Shown here one piece after another: positions 1-6,948 of a stretch of 10,467 bases of DNA (position 1 is its first letter; each line of letters opens with the position of its first letter). Made by a program: the position numbers and the translations under genes. Under the pieces are notes generated by a model that was not told the origin of the DNA, did not search any database, and saw nothing but the letters and a program-made list of their open reading frames with translations. The DNA is from Bacteroidales bacterium UBA1077 (lineage in GTDB: Bacteria > Bacteroidota > Bacteroidia > Bacteroidales > UBA932). The stretch covers positions 1-10,467 of the forward strand of contig DCCQ01000080.1 in NCBI GenBank assembly GCA_002314195.1. Reading direction: 5' to 3'.

Positions 1-600
1 CAGAAGGGGATCGGCTACCTGCCGCAGGAGGCTTCCGTGTTCCGCAAGATGTCGGTCGAGGACAACATCATGTCGGTGATGGAGATGTCTGATATGCCTA
101 AGGCCGAGAGACAGGAAAGGCTTGAGGACCTTATCAACGAGTTCAACCTCTCGAAGGTTCGCAAGAGCCTTGGAATCCAGCTTTCCGGCGGTGAGAGACG
201 GCGCTGCGAGATCGCACGTGCCCTTGCCATCGACCCGAAATTCATCCTGTTGGACGAACCGTTCGCAGGTGTGGACCCTATCGCCGTGGAGGACATCCAG
301 TTCATCATCGCAAAACTGAAGTATAAGGACATCGGTGTCATCATCACCGACCACAATGTGGGCGAGACTCTGGCGATCACCGACCGCGCCTACCTGCTCT
401 ACGAGGGCACAATCCTCCAGCAGGGCACTCCGGAGTCCCTCGCCGCCGACGAGGATGTCCGCACCAAATACCTCGGCTCCGGCTTCGTCCTGAAGAAGTC
501 CGTCTCTGTCGAGCGCGCCAAAGCCGAGCACGCCGCCCTTGAGGCTGCCCGGGCTGCCAAGGCCGCCGCCGCGGAACCTGCCGCCACAGAATCTTTGTAG
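1..600 (+). CDS. lptB: LPS export ABC transporter ATP-binding protein LptB (5' end missing)
   Basis: This is the last 199 codons of the ATPase that powers LptFG extraction of lipopolysaccharide from the inner membrane; the frame is open from base 1, so the Walker A part lies outside the window. Visible residues, numbered from the window edge: Q-loop YLPQEAS (6-12), ABC signature LSGGERRR (61-68), Walker B FILLDEP with the catalytic Glu (81-87), D-loop AGVD (89-92) and H-loop ITDHN (115-119). GIGYLPQEASVFRK and the AGVDPIAVEDIQ stretch are typical of LptB rather than of other ABC ATPases. The family usually ends soon after a YLG motif, here at 157-159. This protein continues about 35 residues past that into a low-complexity Ala/Glu/Lys tail (about 171-199) encoded by GC-rich DNA. 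It converges on the following transporter gene at a shared terminator. Identification is firm; the role of the tail is unknown. Confidence 0.95.
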   Translation, partial: QKGIGYLPQEASVFRKMSVEDNIMSVMEMSDMPKAERQERLEDLINEFNLSKVRKSLGIQLSGGERRRCEIARALAIDPKFILLDEPFAGVDPIAVEDIQFIIAKLKYKDIGVIITDHNVGETLAITDRAYLLYEGTILQQGTPESLAADEDVRTKYLGSGFVLKKSVSVERAKAEHAALEAARAAKAAAAEPAATESL

Positions 601-622
601 ATGAATATGACTGCGTAAAATA

Positions 623-652
623 AAACCCGGAAGCCAAATGGCGACCGGGTTT
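623..652. terminator. Bidirectional hairpin terminator between lptB and the OPA transporter
   Basis: Perfect 8-bp outer stem AAACCCGG (623-630) with CCGGGTTT (645-652). An inner 3-bp GCC/GGC stem (633-635 with 640-642) closes an AAAT loop, the two stems being separated by AA/GA. The hairpin is flanked by T-rich sequence on the right (650-660) and A-rich sequence on the left (617-625), so it can end transcription from both convergent genes. Confidence 0.85.
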
Positions 653-655
653 ATT

Positions 656-2056
656 TTATTGTTCGGATTCAGAAATCTCAGCCATGACCTTTTCGGCTTT
701 GGCGTAGCCGTCGGCGGGGGCTTTCCACATCAGGGCGACCACCGCGGCGCCGACCAGACCGATTATCACGGAGACGAGGAACACGGAATCCCAGCCGAAA
801 CGATCGGCAAGGTAGCCGAAGGTCACACCGGAGATGGCGGTGCTGGCGTATCCGAATATCCCCAAGATGCCGTTGGCGGTGGCACAGGCGTGCTTTGTGG
901 CCTGCTGGGAGGCCGAGGTGCCGAGAAGAGCCTGCGGACCGTAGATGAAGAAACTTGACAGGCAGATGAATATGGCGGAGAGCCATGGCATTCCGGCAGG
1001 GGACTTCCAGAACAGGAAGAACGACAGTGTGGCGCCGACGGTGCAGATGAAGCAGGTCCTGTGTGCCCGGCTCTTCATGAACCTGTCAGTGAACCATCCT
1101 GCCAGCAACATTCCGGCGATGCCGCCGACCAGTTCGGAGGCAGCCACAACTGTGCCGGCCGTGGAGATCTCCATGTCTTTGTACTGGGTCAGGAATGTCG
1201 CTCCCCAGTCAAGGATCGTGAACCGCACGACATAGATGCAGAAATTGGACACGGCCAGAATCCAGATGAACGGGTTGGCGAAGACCATTCGGTTGACGAA
1301 AGACTTGAATGACTTTCCGGACATGTTGTCGGCAAGCGAAGTCTCAGTGGTTTTGTTTTCAGACTTCCCATCCTTGTCCATGTCCTCGATTTCAGGGAGT
1401 CCGACGGATGACGGGGTGTCCTTCAAGGTGAAGAACAGGGCGGCGGCGCCCACGAGGGCAATGGCGGCCGGGACGGCGAAACAGAGCTGCCATGCGCTGT
1501 AGCCGTAATGCTTCAGGAGGAATCCGCATATCACGCTGATGAGACCGGCTCCGATGGAGTGTGAGGCATTCCAGATGGACTGTTTGGTGGCAAGTTCGGA
1601 AGGCCTGATCCAGTGACACATAAGACTGATGCACGGCGGCACGCCCATTCCTTGGAAGTAACCGTTGAGAACCCACAGGGTACCGATGATGTACACCAGC
1701 GTCATTGTGGCTTTCCCTTCAGTGTCCAGCACGTTCATGAACGAGTTCATTGACGGACTGAAGCAGATGGCCAGATTGGTGACCGCTGACAGCACCAGTC
1801 CGAGGGTCATAAGTTTCCTGCGACTGAACCTGTCGGCCAGAAAACCGTTGACGAAACGTGATATTCCATAGATGATGCCGTTCATTGTCAAGAATATACC
1901 CAATTGGATCTTGGATATTCCCAATTCAGCCTCAAGCGCCGGCATGACCACGCTGAAATGCTTTCTGACGAAATAGTACAGAGCGTAGCCTATCATCAAG
2001 GTGATCAGGGTCCGCCACTGCCAGTAATTGTACTTCTTTTCTGTCTGCTTGTCCAT
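656..2056 (-). CDS. OPA-family MFS transporter (organophosphate:Pi antiporter), paralogue A
   Basis: Twelve-helix inner-membrane transporter of the organophosphate:phosphate antiporter family (GlpT, UhpT and UhpC relatives), which exchanges a phosphorylated organic solute for inorganic phosphate. At 466 residues it has the usual family length. Family hallmarks are VRKHFS at the end of TM1 (Arg31, matching the first phosphate-binding Arg of GlpT), the GFLADRFSRRK loop between TM2 and TM3 (71-81), and YVVRFTILDW in TM7 (Arg278, matching the second phosphate-binding Arg). A charged cytoplasmic loop at about 222-250 separates the two six-helix halves. The substrate cannot be read from the sequence; glycerol-3-phosphate or a hexose phosphate is plausible, and a UhpC-like sensor role is possible. 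ATG at 2056 is the only sensible start, just before TM1. A divergent paralogue follows upstream, and a Bacteroidota-type promoter lies about 60 nt before the start codon. Confidence 0.88.
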   Translation of the reverse strand: MDKQTEKKYNYWQWRTLITLMIGYALYYFVRKHFSVVMPALEAELGISKIQLGIFLTMNGIIYGISRFVNGFLADRFSRRKLMTLGLVLSAVTNLAICFSPSMNSFMNVLDTEGKATMTLVYIIGTLWVLNGYFQGMGVPPCISLMCHWIRPSELATKQSIWNASHSIGAGLISVICGFLLKHYGYSAWQLCFAVPAAIALVGAAALFFTLKDTPSSVGLPEIEDMDKDGKSENKTTETSLADNMSGKSFKSFVNRMVFANPFIWILAVSNFCIYVVRFTILDWGATFLTQYKDMEISTAGTVVAASELVGGIAGMLLAGWFTDRFMKSRAHRTCFICTVGATLSFFLFWKSPAGMPWLSAIFICLSSFFIYGPQALLGTSASQQATKHACATANGILGIFGYASTAISGVTFGYLADRFGWDSVFLVSVIIGLVGAAVVALMWKAPADGYAKAEKVMAEISESEQ

Positions 2057-2081
2057 TTAATTATTAATTATGTCAGGAATA

Positions 2082-2100
2082 TTCACGGCAAATCCGTGAA
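2082..2100 (-). promoter_or_regulatory. Inverted repeat in the leader of OPA transporter A
   Basis: Perfect 7-bp arms TTCACGG (2082-2088) and CCGTGAA (2094-2100) around a 5-nt spacer. It lies between the predicted transcription start (about 2107) and the ATG at 2056, so it would be either a hairpin near the 5' end of the mRNA or an operator. There is no T-tract after it on the transcribed strand, so it does not look like a terminator. Confidence 0.5.
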
Positions 2101-2113
2101 ATGTGCAATCTGA

Positions 2114-2143
2114 CAAAGGTAGGTATTTTTCGGATATATTCAA
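2114..2143 (-). promoter_or_regulatory. Bacteroidota-type promoter for OPA transporter A
   Basis: On the minus strand TACCTTTG (2121-2114) fits the -7 consensus TAnnTTTG, and TTG of TTATTG (2143-2141) sits 19 nt upstream as the -33 element. The start of transcription should be near 2107, giving a leader of about 50 nt before the ATG at 2056. Both elements and the spacing agree with the phylum's housekeeping promoter. Confidence 0.7.
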
Positions 2144-2161
2144 TAATTGGGTGAAAAAGGT

Positions 2162-2169
2162 TATCTTTG
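2162..2169 (+). promoter_or_regulatory. -7 element for OPA transporter B
   Basis: TATCTTTG matches TAnnTTTG. It predicts transcription from about 2175 and a leader of about 27 nt. I see no convincing TTG at the usual 19-21 nt upstream (the nearest, 2147-2149, is too close), so this promoter may be weaker than the opposing one or may need an activator. Confidence 0.5.
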
Positions 2170-2201
2170 TCAGAATTTCGCAATAGGCGGGATTTCATAA
2201 T

Positions 2202-3662
2202 ATGATGACACAAGAACAAAAAAAACGTTTCCAGTACTGGCAGTGGCGCACAATCATCGGGACGATGATAGGCTACTCGATTTTCTATCTTGTACGCAAG
2301 AACTTCTCATTCGCAATCCCTGGCCTGACCGCTGAATATGGCATCACCAAGGCCACGTTCGGTGCGATCCTCGCCATCGCAAGCTTCATTTATGGTGTGT
2401 CCAAGTTGGTGAACGGCTTTCTGGCCGACCGCCTCAACGGGCGGTGGCATCTCGTCACAGGACTGTCCGTCAGTGCGTTTGTGAACATCCTGTTCGGCGC
2501 CGGCGCCATGATCTGCGCCTTCCTGACGGGTATGTCCAACGGCCCGAAGTTCGTCCAGTACCTTGTGATTCTGTTTGGCATCCTGTACGTTATCAACAAT
2601 GTGTTCCAAGGATGCGGTTTCCCTCCATGCAACCGCCTGATCACCCACTGGGTACCACCTCACGAGCTGGCGACCAAGATGTCTATCTGGAACACTTCGC
2701 ATTCTGTCGGTGCCTTCATCGCCGCTGTCCTCTGCGGTTACATCATGGGACACACTGGCACGGACATGACAGCCGATCCCGAGATGCGCGCCCGCGTCGT
2801 GGAGAACACGGCCAATGTGACCGCTTCCATGGATCCTTCAGCCGCGCAAGCCTACGTTGACAGCACTTTGCACAACATCGGCGCATGGCAATGGGCTTTC
2901 TGGATTCCTGCCGCCATTGCCGTTTTGGGTGTGATTTTCATTATCGTCACCCTCAGGGACACTCCAAAGTCTGTCGGCCTTCCTGAACTGGAGGGAACAA
3001 AGGCATCAGAATCTAAAGATGACGGTAAGGAATTCCGCCAGTTCCTCATCAACAAAGTGATCAAGAACCCTATCGTCTGGATCCTGGCATTGGCTAACTT
3101 CTTTGTGTACATCGTTCGTCTGGCTGTGCTTGACTGGGGGCCGTCTTTCCTTCAGGAGAGCCGAGGACTATCTCCTGCGCTTTCCGCATGGACTGTCGCC
3201 ATATTCGAGGCTTTCGGAGTGGTCGGAATGCTTGTGGCCGGGGTAGTCTCAGACAAGATTTTCCACAGCCGTGCCCAGAGGACCTGCGTTTTGTGTATGC
3301 TGGGCGTGACAGTGGCAGTCGCCACTTTCTGTTTCCTCCCGGCATCAACCAATCCTGTGGTTCTGATGCTGGTGCTTGCACTGGGTGGATTCTTCCTCTA
3401 TGGCCCTCAGGCGCTCATCGGAGTGATCGCCTCCAATCAGGTTACCCGGCGCGGGGCTTCTTCCGCCAACGGAATCATCGGTTTCGTGTCCTACCTCAGC
3501 CCGATCATCTCCGGATTCGTGTTCGGCCACATCGCCGACAATCCTAAGTTTGGTTGGGAAGGAGTGTTCAAGATCATGATCGTTGTCGCCATCCTTGGCC
3601 TTGTCACGCTTATGACCCTTTGGAACAAGAAAACCGACGGGTACGAGACCGGCGAAGAATAG
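2202..3662 (+). CDS. OPA-family MFS transporter (organophosphate:Pi antiporter), paralogue B
   Basis: Second OPA-family antiporter, 486 residues, clearly paralogous to the divergent neighbour: both share a YWQWRT stretch before TM1, (V)RK.FS at its end (Arg32 here), NGFLADR after TM2, a PPC motif in TM4 (141-143), and VRLAVLDW in TM7 (Arg306). Arg32 and Arg306 correspond to the two phosphate-binding arginines of GlpT. Against paralogue A it carries about 39 extra residues between TM5 and TM6 (about 185-228, hydrophilic, with several Asp, Glu and Arg), a loop that should face the periplasm. Two ATG codons stand in tandem at 2202 and 2205, so the start is uncertain by one residue. A terminator hairpin follows the stop. 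The substrate is unknown; a hexose phosphate or glycerol-3-phosphate is likely from the family. Confidence 0.9.
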   Translation: MMTQEQKKRFQYWQWRTIIGTMIGYSIFYLVRKNFSFAIPGLTAEYGITKATFGAILAIASFIYGVSKLVNGFLADRLNGRWHLVTGLSVSAFVNILFGAGAMICAFLTGMSNGPKFVQYLVILFGILYVINNVFQGCGFPPCNRLITHWVPPHELATKMSIWNTSHSVGAFIAAVLCGYIMGHTGTDMTADPEMRARVVENTANVTASMDPSAAQAYVDSTLHNIGAWQWAFWIPAAIAVLGVIFIIVTLRDTPKSVGLPELEGTKASESKDDGKEFRQFLINKVIKNPIVWILALANFFVYIVRLAVLDWGPSFLQESRGLSPALSAWTVAIFEAFGVVGMLVAGVVSDKIFHSRAQRTCVLCMLGVTVAVATFCFLPASTNPVVLMLVLALGGFFLYGPQALIGVIASNQVTRRGASSANGIIGFVSYLSPIISGFVFGHIADNPKFGWEGVFKIMIVVAILGLVTLMTLWNKKTDGYETGEE

Positions 3663-3693
3663 GAGGTCTCTGAATATCCATAAAAAAAACATT

Positions 3694-3723
3694 CCGCCGC
3701 GAAGTTGTGACTCTTCACGGCGG
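3694..3723. terminator. Bidirectional terminator between OPA transporter B and the FAD oxidoreductase
   Basis: Stem CCGCCG (3694-3699) with CGGCGG (3718-3723), one C/A mismatch, then GAAG (3701-3704) with CTTC (3713-3716) and an 8-nt loop. TTTTT follows at 3724-3728 for the plus-strand gene, and eight A residues at 3682-3689 supply the U-tract for the minus-strand gene. Confidence 0.9.
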
Positions 3724-3728
3724 TTTTT

Positions 3729-3743
3729 ATATTCAATGAATAT
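3729..3743. repeat. 15-bp perfect palindrome ATATTCA-A-TGAATAT
   Basis: The 7-bp arms 3729-3735 and 3737-3743 pair perfectly about A3736. It lies 3 nt past the stop codon of the minus-strand oxidoreductase, between that stop and the shared terminator. A near copy (ATATTCA-G-TGAATTA, 8233-8247) overlaps the stop codon of the SGNH hydrolase gene. Confidence 0.6.
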
Positions 3744-3746
3744 CTT

Positions 3747-5615
3747 CTACTTCGCGTCGAAGGCGAAAATGTGCGCCTGCTCGGCTCCCCATGTGGATGT
3801 CACCACGAGACGAAGCTCCTTGGCTTTCACCGGCTCATCGAACTTGATGTGCCTCAGGCGGAGGTAGTTGTCGGTGTCCTCGTAGAGTGTGATCCATTCG
3901 TTTTTCACCTTAGCCTCGACCTTGAAGCCCTTGGCCATCATCTTAGGCATCTCGACACGCTCCGTTGTGGCCTCAAGCTTGCGCATTCTCTTGCTTCTGT
4001 ACTTGAAATCAGAGTCGAAAATGATGCGTACTCCATTAAGTGTCACAGGCTTCTTCCAACTGTAAACGATACTTTCGTCACCTGGCGCGACCCAGACCCC
4101 ATTGTCCTCACCATCCCATTTACGATCTATGCCGTTGCGCAGAGGCAGATTCGCGTCGGCTGTGGTCGCGGACATGGTGAGTTCGGAAGGCTTTCTCCAC
4201 CTGTAAGGCAGCATGCTGTCATCGTCCTCAAGCATGTCCTGAAGTTCAGCGATGTGATCCTTGCGGATTCCGGCAGGTGTTGTGCCATACTTGATTGCGA
4301 GAGCCGCACCGGTTCCGGCTGCCTGTCCGAGGAGGGCGCATGTGGACATCACTCTGGTCGATGAAAGACCCATGTGGGTGGCGGAGATGTCTCGTCCGGC
4401 GAACATCAGGTTCGGCACGTTGACTGAATAGAGACAGTCGAACGGGATTCCGAAACGTTCAGGAGTGGTGTGCTCGACCGAGAATATTCCTTTTCTGTGG
4501 AAAGCGTCCGGGTGGTGGTTGTCGAGTGTCCATCCCCCGTAGGCGATCACGTCAGGGAAATGGCCGCCTGACATGACATCGTTCTGAGTCAGGATGTGCG
4601 GGCCGATGTAGCGGGTGGACTCGCGTTTGCCAGGCAACGAACCTATCCAGTCGAGGTCGTAGTTCTTGCAGCGGCCGTCAGGGTTGTTCTTCATGTATTC
4701 CCACACGCCATAGGCGATGCGCTTGAGCTCGTACTGGATGTCGTTGGCGTCGAAGATTGTGTTCAGGTTGCCGCCGAACTCGATCCACCAGAAGTTGTTG
4801 TCCTTCGGATAGGGCTTTTTGTAATTGAATTTCACTCCCGGGATTGTGGACTTCGGCTTGTCGTAGTTGAAGTCGTCGTCCGTGAAATGGTAAGCCCATT
4901 CCGGAGCGGTGAAAGGGTGATCCTCATCAGTTTTGCGAAGCTGGAGCAGGATGGAGTTTCCCATGGTCTTCGCGTCGCCGCCCTCATCGAGGAATGTCTC
5001 GTCGAACTCGCCCGGCAGTTCGCGTCCGTGGCGGAATTCGGCTCCGGAAAGGCGAAGGATGCCGTCACCGGTGCAGTCGGCGAAGATGGTTCCCTTTATG
5101 AGGTACTTCGTGTAGGCGTTCACGTTCCAGGCCTTGATGGCGGCGATCCTGTCTCCGTCCATCACCACGTCCTCGACAGATGTGTTGAGGAGGAGTTTGA
5201 TGTTAGGCTCCATGACCACGGTCGAGTATATCGCGTCATCCCAAAGGGTGTAGCGGAGCAGCGGGTTGAAACGGAAGTTCCTGAGCTGCATTTCCTCCAG
5301 CAGGCCAGCCTCGGCGTTCTGGTCTCCTTTCGCTCCGACAATTCCCATTCGTATCTCACTGGAGGCGTTTCCTCCGAGGACGGGCCTGTCCTGCACGAGG
5401 ATTACGGTCGCACCGTGCCTTGCGGCGGCCACTGCGGCGCAGACTCCGGAAAGTCCGCCACCGGCGACAACAATGTCAGCGCTGAGTTCTACATTCTTGA
5501 TTGTCTGAGAGTTCTTCTCTGTGAGCATTCCTTGGGCGTGGATTGCTGTTGAGGTCAGTGGCATCAAAGCGGCCGCTAACGCCACGGCGATGATCCTTAA
5601 TGATTCCCTTGTCAT
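3747..5615 (-). CDS. Secreted FAD-dependent oxidoreductase (FAD_oxidored family)
   Basis: A 622-residue flavoprotein with an N-terminal signal peptide (hydrophobic core about 8-20, AxA-type end at HAQ about 26-28), so probably periplasmic or exported. The dinucleotide-binding fold follows at once: ADIVVAGGGLSGVCAA with G52, G54 and G57, then GGNASSEIRMGI (81-92), a signature of the FAD_oxidored (PF12831) group found widely in Bacteroidota. FADCTGDG (178-185) and the FAD-closing stretch NLMFAGRDISATHMG...GQAAGTGAALA (402-440) agree. The last 130 residues or so (about 490-622) look like a beta-rich, discoidin-like carbohydrate-binding domain; this is an inference from its layout and its strand-rich ending. 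The substrate is unknown; secreted relatives occur near polysaccharide-degradation genes. It is monocistronic, divergent from mtlD, with its own promoter. ATG at 5615 gives a proper signal peptide. Confidence 0.85.
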   Translation of the reverse strand: MTRESLRIIAVALAAALMPLTSTAIHAQGMLTEKNSQTIKNVELSADIVVAGGGLSGVCAAVAAARHGATVILVQDRPVLGGNASSEIRMGIVGAKGDQNAEAGLLEEMQLRNFRFNPLLRYTLWDDAIYSTVVMEPNIKLLLNTSVEDVVMDGDRIAAIKAWNVNAYTKYLIKGTIFADCTGDGILRLSGAEFRHGRELPGEFDETFLDEGGDAKTMGNSILLQLRKTDEDHPFTAPEWAYHFTDDDFNYDKPKSTIPGVKFNYKKPYPKDNNFWWIEFGGNLNTIFDANDIQYELKRIAYGVWEYMKNNPDGRCKNYDLDWIGSLPGKRESTRYIGPHILTQNDVMSGGHFPDVIAYGGWTLDNHHPDAFHRKGIFSVEHTTPERFGIPFDCLYSVNVPNLMFAGRDISATHMGLSSTRVMSTCALLGQAAGTGAALAIKYGTTPAGIRKDHIAELQDMLEDDDSMLPYRWRKPSELTMSATTADANLPLRNGIDRKWDGEDNGVWVAPGDESIVYSWKKPVTLNGVRIIFDSDFKYRSKRMRKLEATTERVEMPKMMAKGFKVEAKVKNEWITLYEDTDNYLRLRHIKFDEPVKAKELRLVVTSTWGAEQAHIFAFDAK

Positions 5616-5638
5616 TTTTTGTCAGTGTTATTTTCGTT

Positions 5639-5669
5639 CAAATTTAGCCAAAATATCGCTATGAGGCAA
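5639..5669 (-). promoter_or_regulatory. Bacteroidota-type promoter for the FAD oxidoreductase
   Basis: The minus strand reads TAAATTTG (5646-5639), a full match to TAnnTTTG, with TTG (5669-5667) 20 nt upstream. Transcription would start near 5633 and leave a leader of about 18 nt before the ATG at 5615. Confidence 0.65.
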
Positions 5670-5687
5670 TTATTCCATCGTTTTTCG

Positions 5688-5695
5688 TAACTTTG
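5688..5695 (+). promoter_or_regulatory. -7 element for the mtlD-phosphoesterase operon
   Basis: TAACTTTG matches TAnnTTTG and predicts transcription from about 5701, giving a leader of about 82 nt. No TTG is visible at 19-21 nt upstream. Confidence 0.55.
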
Positions 5696-5701
5696 CGTGA
5701 T

Positions 5702-5722
5702 GATTGACCGAAGCGGCCAATC
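5702..5722 (+). promoter_or_regulatory. Hairpin at the 5' end of the mtlD leader
   Basis: GATTG (5702-5706) pairs with CAATC (5718-5722), followed inward by an A/C mismatch, CC/GG (5708-5709 with 5715-5716) and a small GAAGC loop. A short T-run follows (5724-5727). It begins essentially at the predicted transcript 5' end, so it could stabilise the mRNA or act as a weak attenuator; the T-run is short for a real terminator. Confidence 0.4.
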
Positions 5723-5783
5723 GTTTTCTAAAATACAATAATGTGCCGGTGGATTATACGCTGGCGAAAAAGTCAAAGAAATA

Positions 5784-6935
5784 ATGAAAACAGCAATTCA
5801 GTTCGGTGCCGGAAACATCGGCCGCGGATTCATCGGAGCGGTGCTCTCTAAATCCGGTTACCAGGTAGTATTTGCAGACGTCAACAAGGAAATCGTGGAC
5901 AGGATCAATGCTGACGGGCAATATACCGTGCACATCAAGGATGTTGATAGTGAGGATATCCTCATATCCGGTGTTTCCGCCGTGGATTCCTCAACCGACG
6001 CCGTGGTTGAAAAGATCAAAGAGGCTGAGCTGATAACCACCGCCGTAGGACTTAGGATCCTTCAGTTCATCGCCCCGGCGATAGCCAAGGGAATCATCGC
6101 CCGCAAGGAGTCCGGCATCGAGGCTCCTCTGAACATCATCGCGTGCGAGAACGGACTTATGGCGTCCTCGCGGCTCAAAGAGGCTGTCTATTCGCATCTT
6201 GACGAGGCACAGCAGGCTTGGTGCGCGGAGCACGTCGGCTTCCCGGACTGCTCGGTTGACCGCATCGTCCCTCCGGTAAGGAGTGAGAACCCTATAGATG
6301 TGGCTGTGGAGAGGTTTTACGAGTGGAATGTCGATGAGAGTGCTTTCGTCGGACCTGCTCCGAAAGTGGAGGGAATGAATATGGCGGACAACCTTCTGGC
6401 TTACATCGAGCGCAAGTTGTTCACCCTGAACACCGGTCATGCAATCACAGCCTATGTCGGAAAACTTAAAGGCCATGCCACTATCCTTGAAAGCATCAGC
6501 GATCCTAAAGTCTACGAAACCGTCCATGCAGCCATGCAGCAGAGCGGCGAAGCCCTTGTAAGGCAGTTCGGTTTCGACCACGAGGCGCATTTCAAGTACA
6601 TCGAGAAGATCATCAGACGTTTCCGCAATCCGTATCTTCAGGATGACGTGAACCGTGTGGGACGTGATCCTATGCGCAAACTCTCTCCGGATGACAGACT
6701 GATCAAACCTGCCATGACCGCAAAGGGCTTCGGTCTTCCTTATGACAAGATTCTGCTCGGTGTCGGCGCTGCCCTGCATTTCGACAATCCTGAAGACCAG
6801 CAAAGCGTTCAGATGCTTGACCTGATCAATTCCAAGGGGTTGGAGGCCGCTGTTTCCGAAATCACCGGAATCAAGGCTGGCGACCCTATGATCGCCGAGA
6901 TTGTCAATGCTTACAAGGAGGTTGAAAGAATATAA
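5784..6935 (+). CDS. mtlD: Mannitol-1-phosphate 5-dehydrogenase family protein
   Basis: Cytoplasmic NAD-dependent polyol-phosphate dehydrogenase that interconverts mannitol-1-phosphate and fructose-6-phosphate. The 383 residues match the family's usual length (about 382). The N-terminus MKTAIQFGAGNIGRGFIG is the characteristic NAD-binding glycine motif of MtlD, followed by FADVN (30-34), whose Asp32 should hold the adenosine ribose. The long-chain polyol dehydrogenase active-site signature is present as KLFTLNTGHA, with Lys211, Asn216 and His219, and YVGKLKG follows. Nothing catalytic appears to be missing. No PTS mannitol transporter is seen nearby, so the substrate may enter already phosphorylated, for instance through an OPA transporter, or the enzyme may make mannitol; both are inference. 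It is the first gene of a two-gene operon, with 13 nt to the phosphoesterase gene. ATG at 5784 begins exactly at the family N-terminus. Confidence 0.9.
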   Translation: MKTAIQFGAGNIGRGFIGAVLSKSGYQVVFADVNKEIVDRINADGQYTVHIKDVDSEDILISGVSAVDSSTDAVVEKIKEAELITTAVGLRILQFIAPAIAKGIIARKESGIEAPLNIIACENGLMASSRLKEAVYSHLDEAQQAWCAEHVGFPDCSVDRIVPPVRSENPIDVAVERFYEWNVDESAFVGPAPKVEGMNMADNLLAYIERKLFTLNTGHAITAYVGKLKGHATILESISDPKVYETVHAAMQQSGEALVRQFGFDHEAHFKYIEKIIRRFRNPYLQDDVNRVGRDPMRKLSPDDRLIKPAMTAKGFGLPYDKILLGVGAALHFDNPEDQQSVQMLDLINSKGLEAAVSEITGIKAGDPMIAEIVNAYKEVERI

Positions 6936-6948
6936 AAGTGCGACTTTA

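Larger units (their letters stand above)
2109..2174. repeat. Mirror-image elements spanning the divergent OPA promoters
   Basis: TCTGACAAAG (2109-2118) and CTTTGTCAGA (2165-2174) are perfect 10-bp inverted copies. With the adjacent bases, 12 of 13 positions agree. Each copy contains the -7 element of one of the two divergent genes plus about 5 nt downstream of it, so both start regions share TA(C/T)CTTTGTCAGA in opposite orientation. The axis of symmetry is at about 2141-2142. Confidence 0.65.

Noticed and set aside
4596..5552. 318-codon open frame on the plus strand
   Set aside because: It lies wholly antisense to the FAD oxidoreductase gene, has no family resemblance or promoter, and is explained by the GC-rich codon pattern of the real gene.
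6915..6921. AAGGAGG as a Shine-Dalgarno site for the phosphoesterase
   Set aside because: It is about 28 nt from the ATG, lies within the mtlD codons, and this phylum seldom uses such sites.
6901..6948. TTG start for the phosphoesterase inside mtlD
   Set aside because: It would put 16 charged residues ahead of a typical signal peptide; ATG 6949 gives a normal exported protein.
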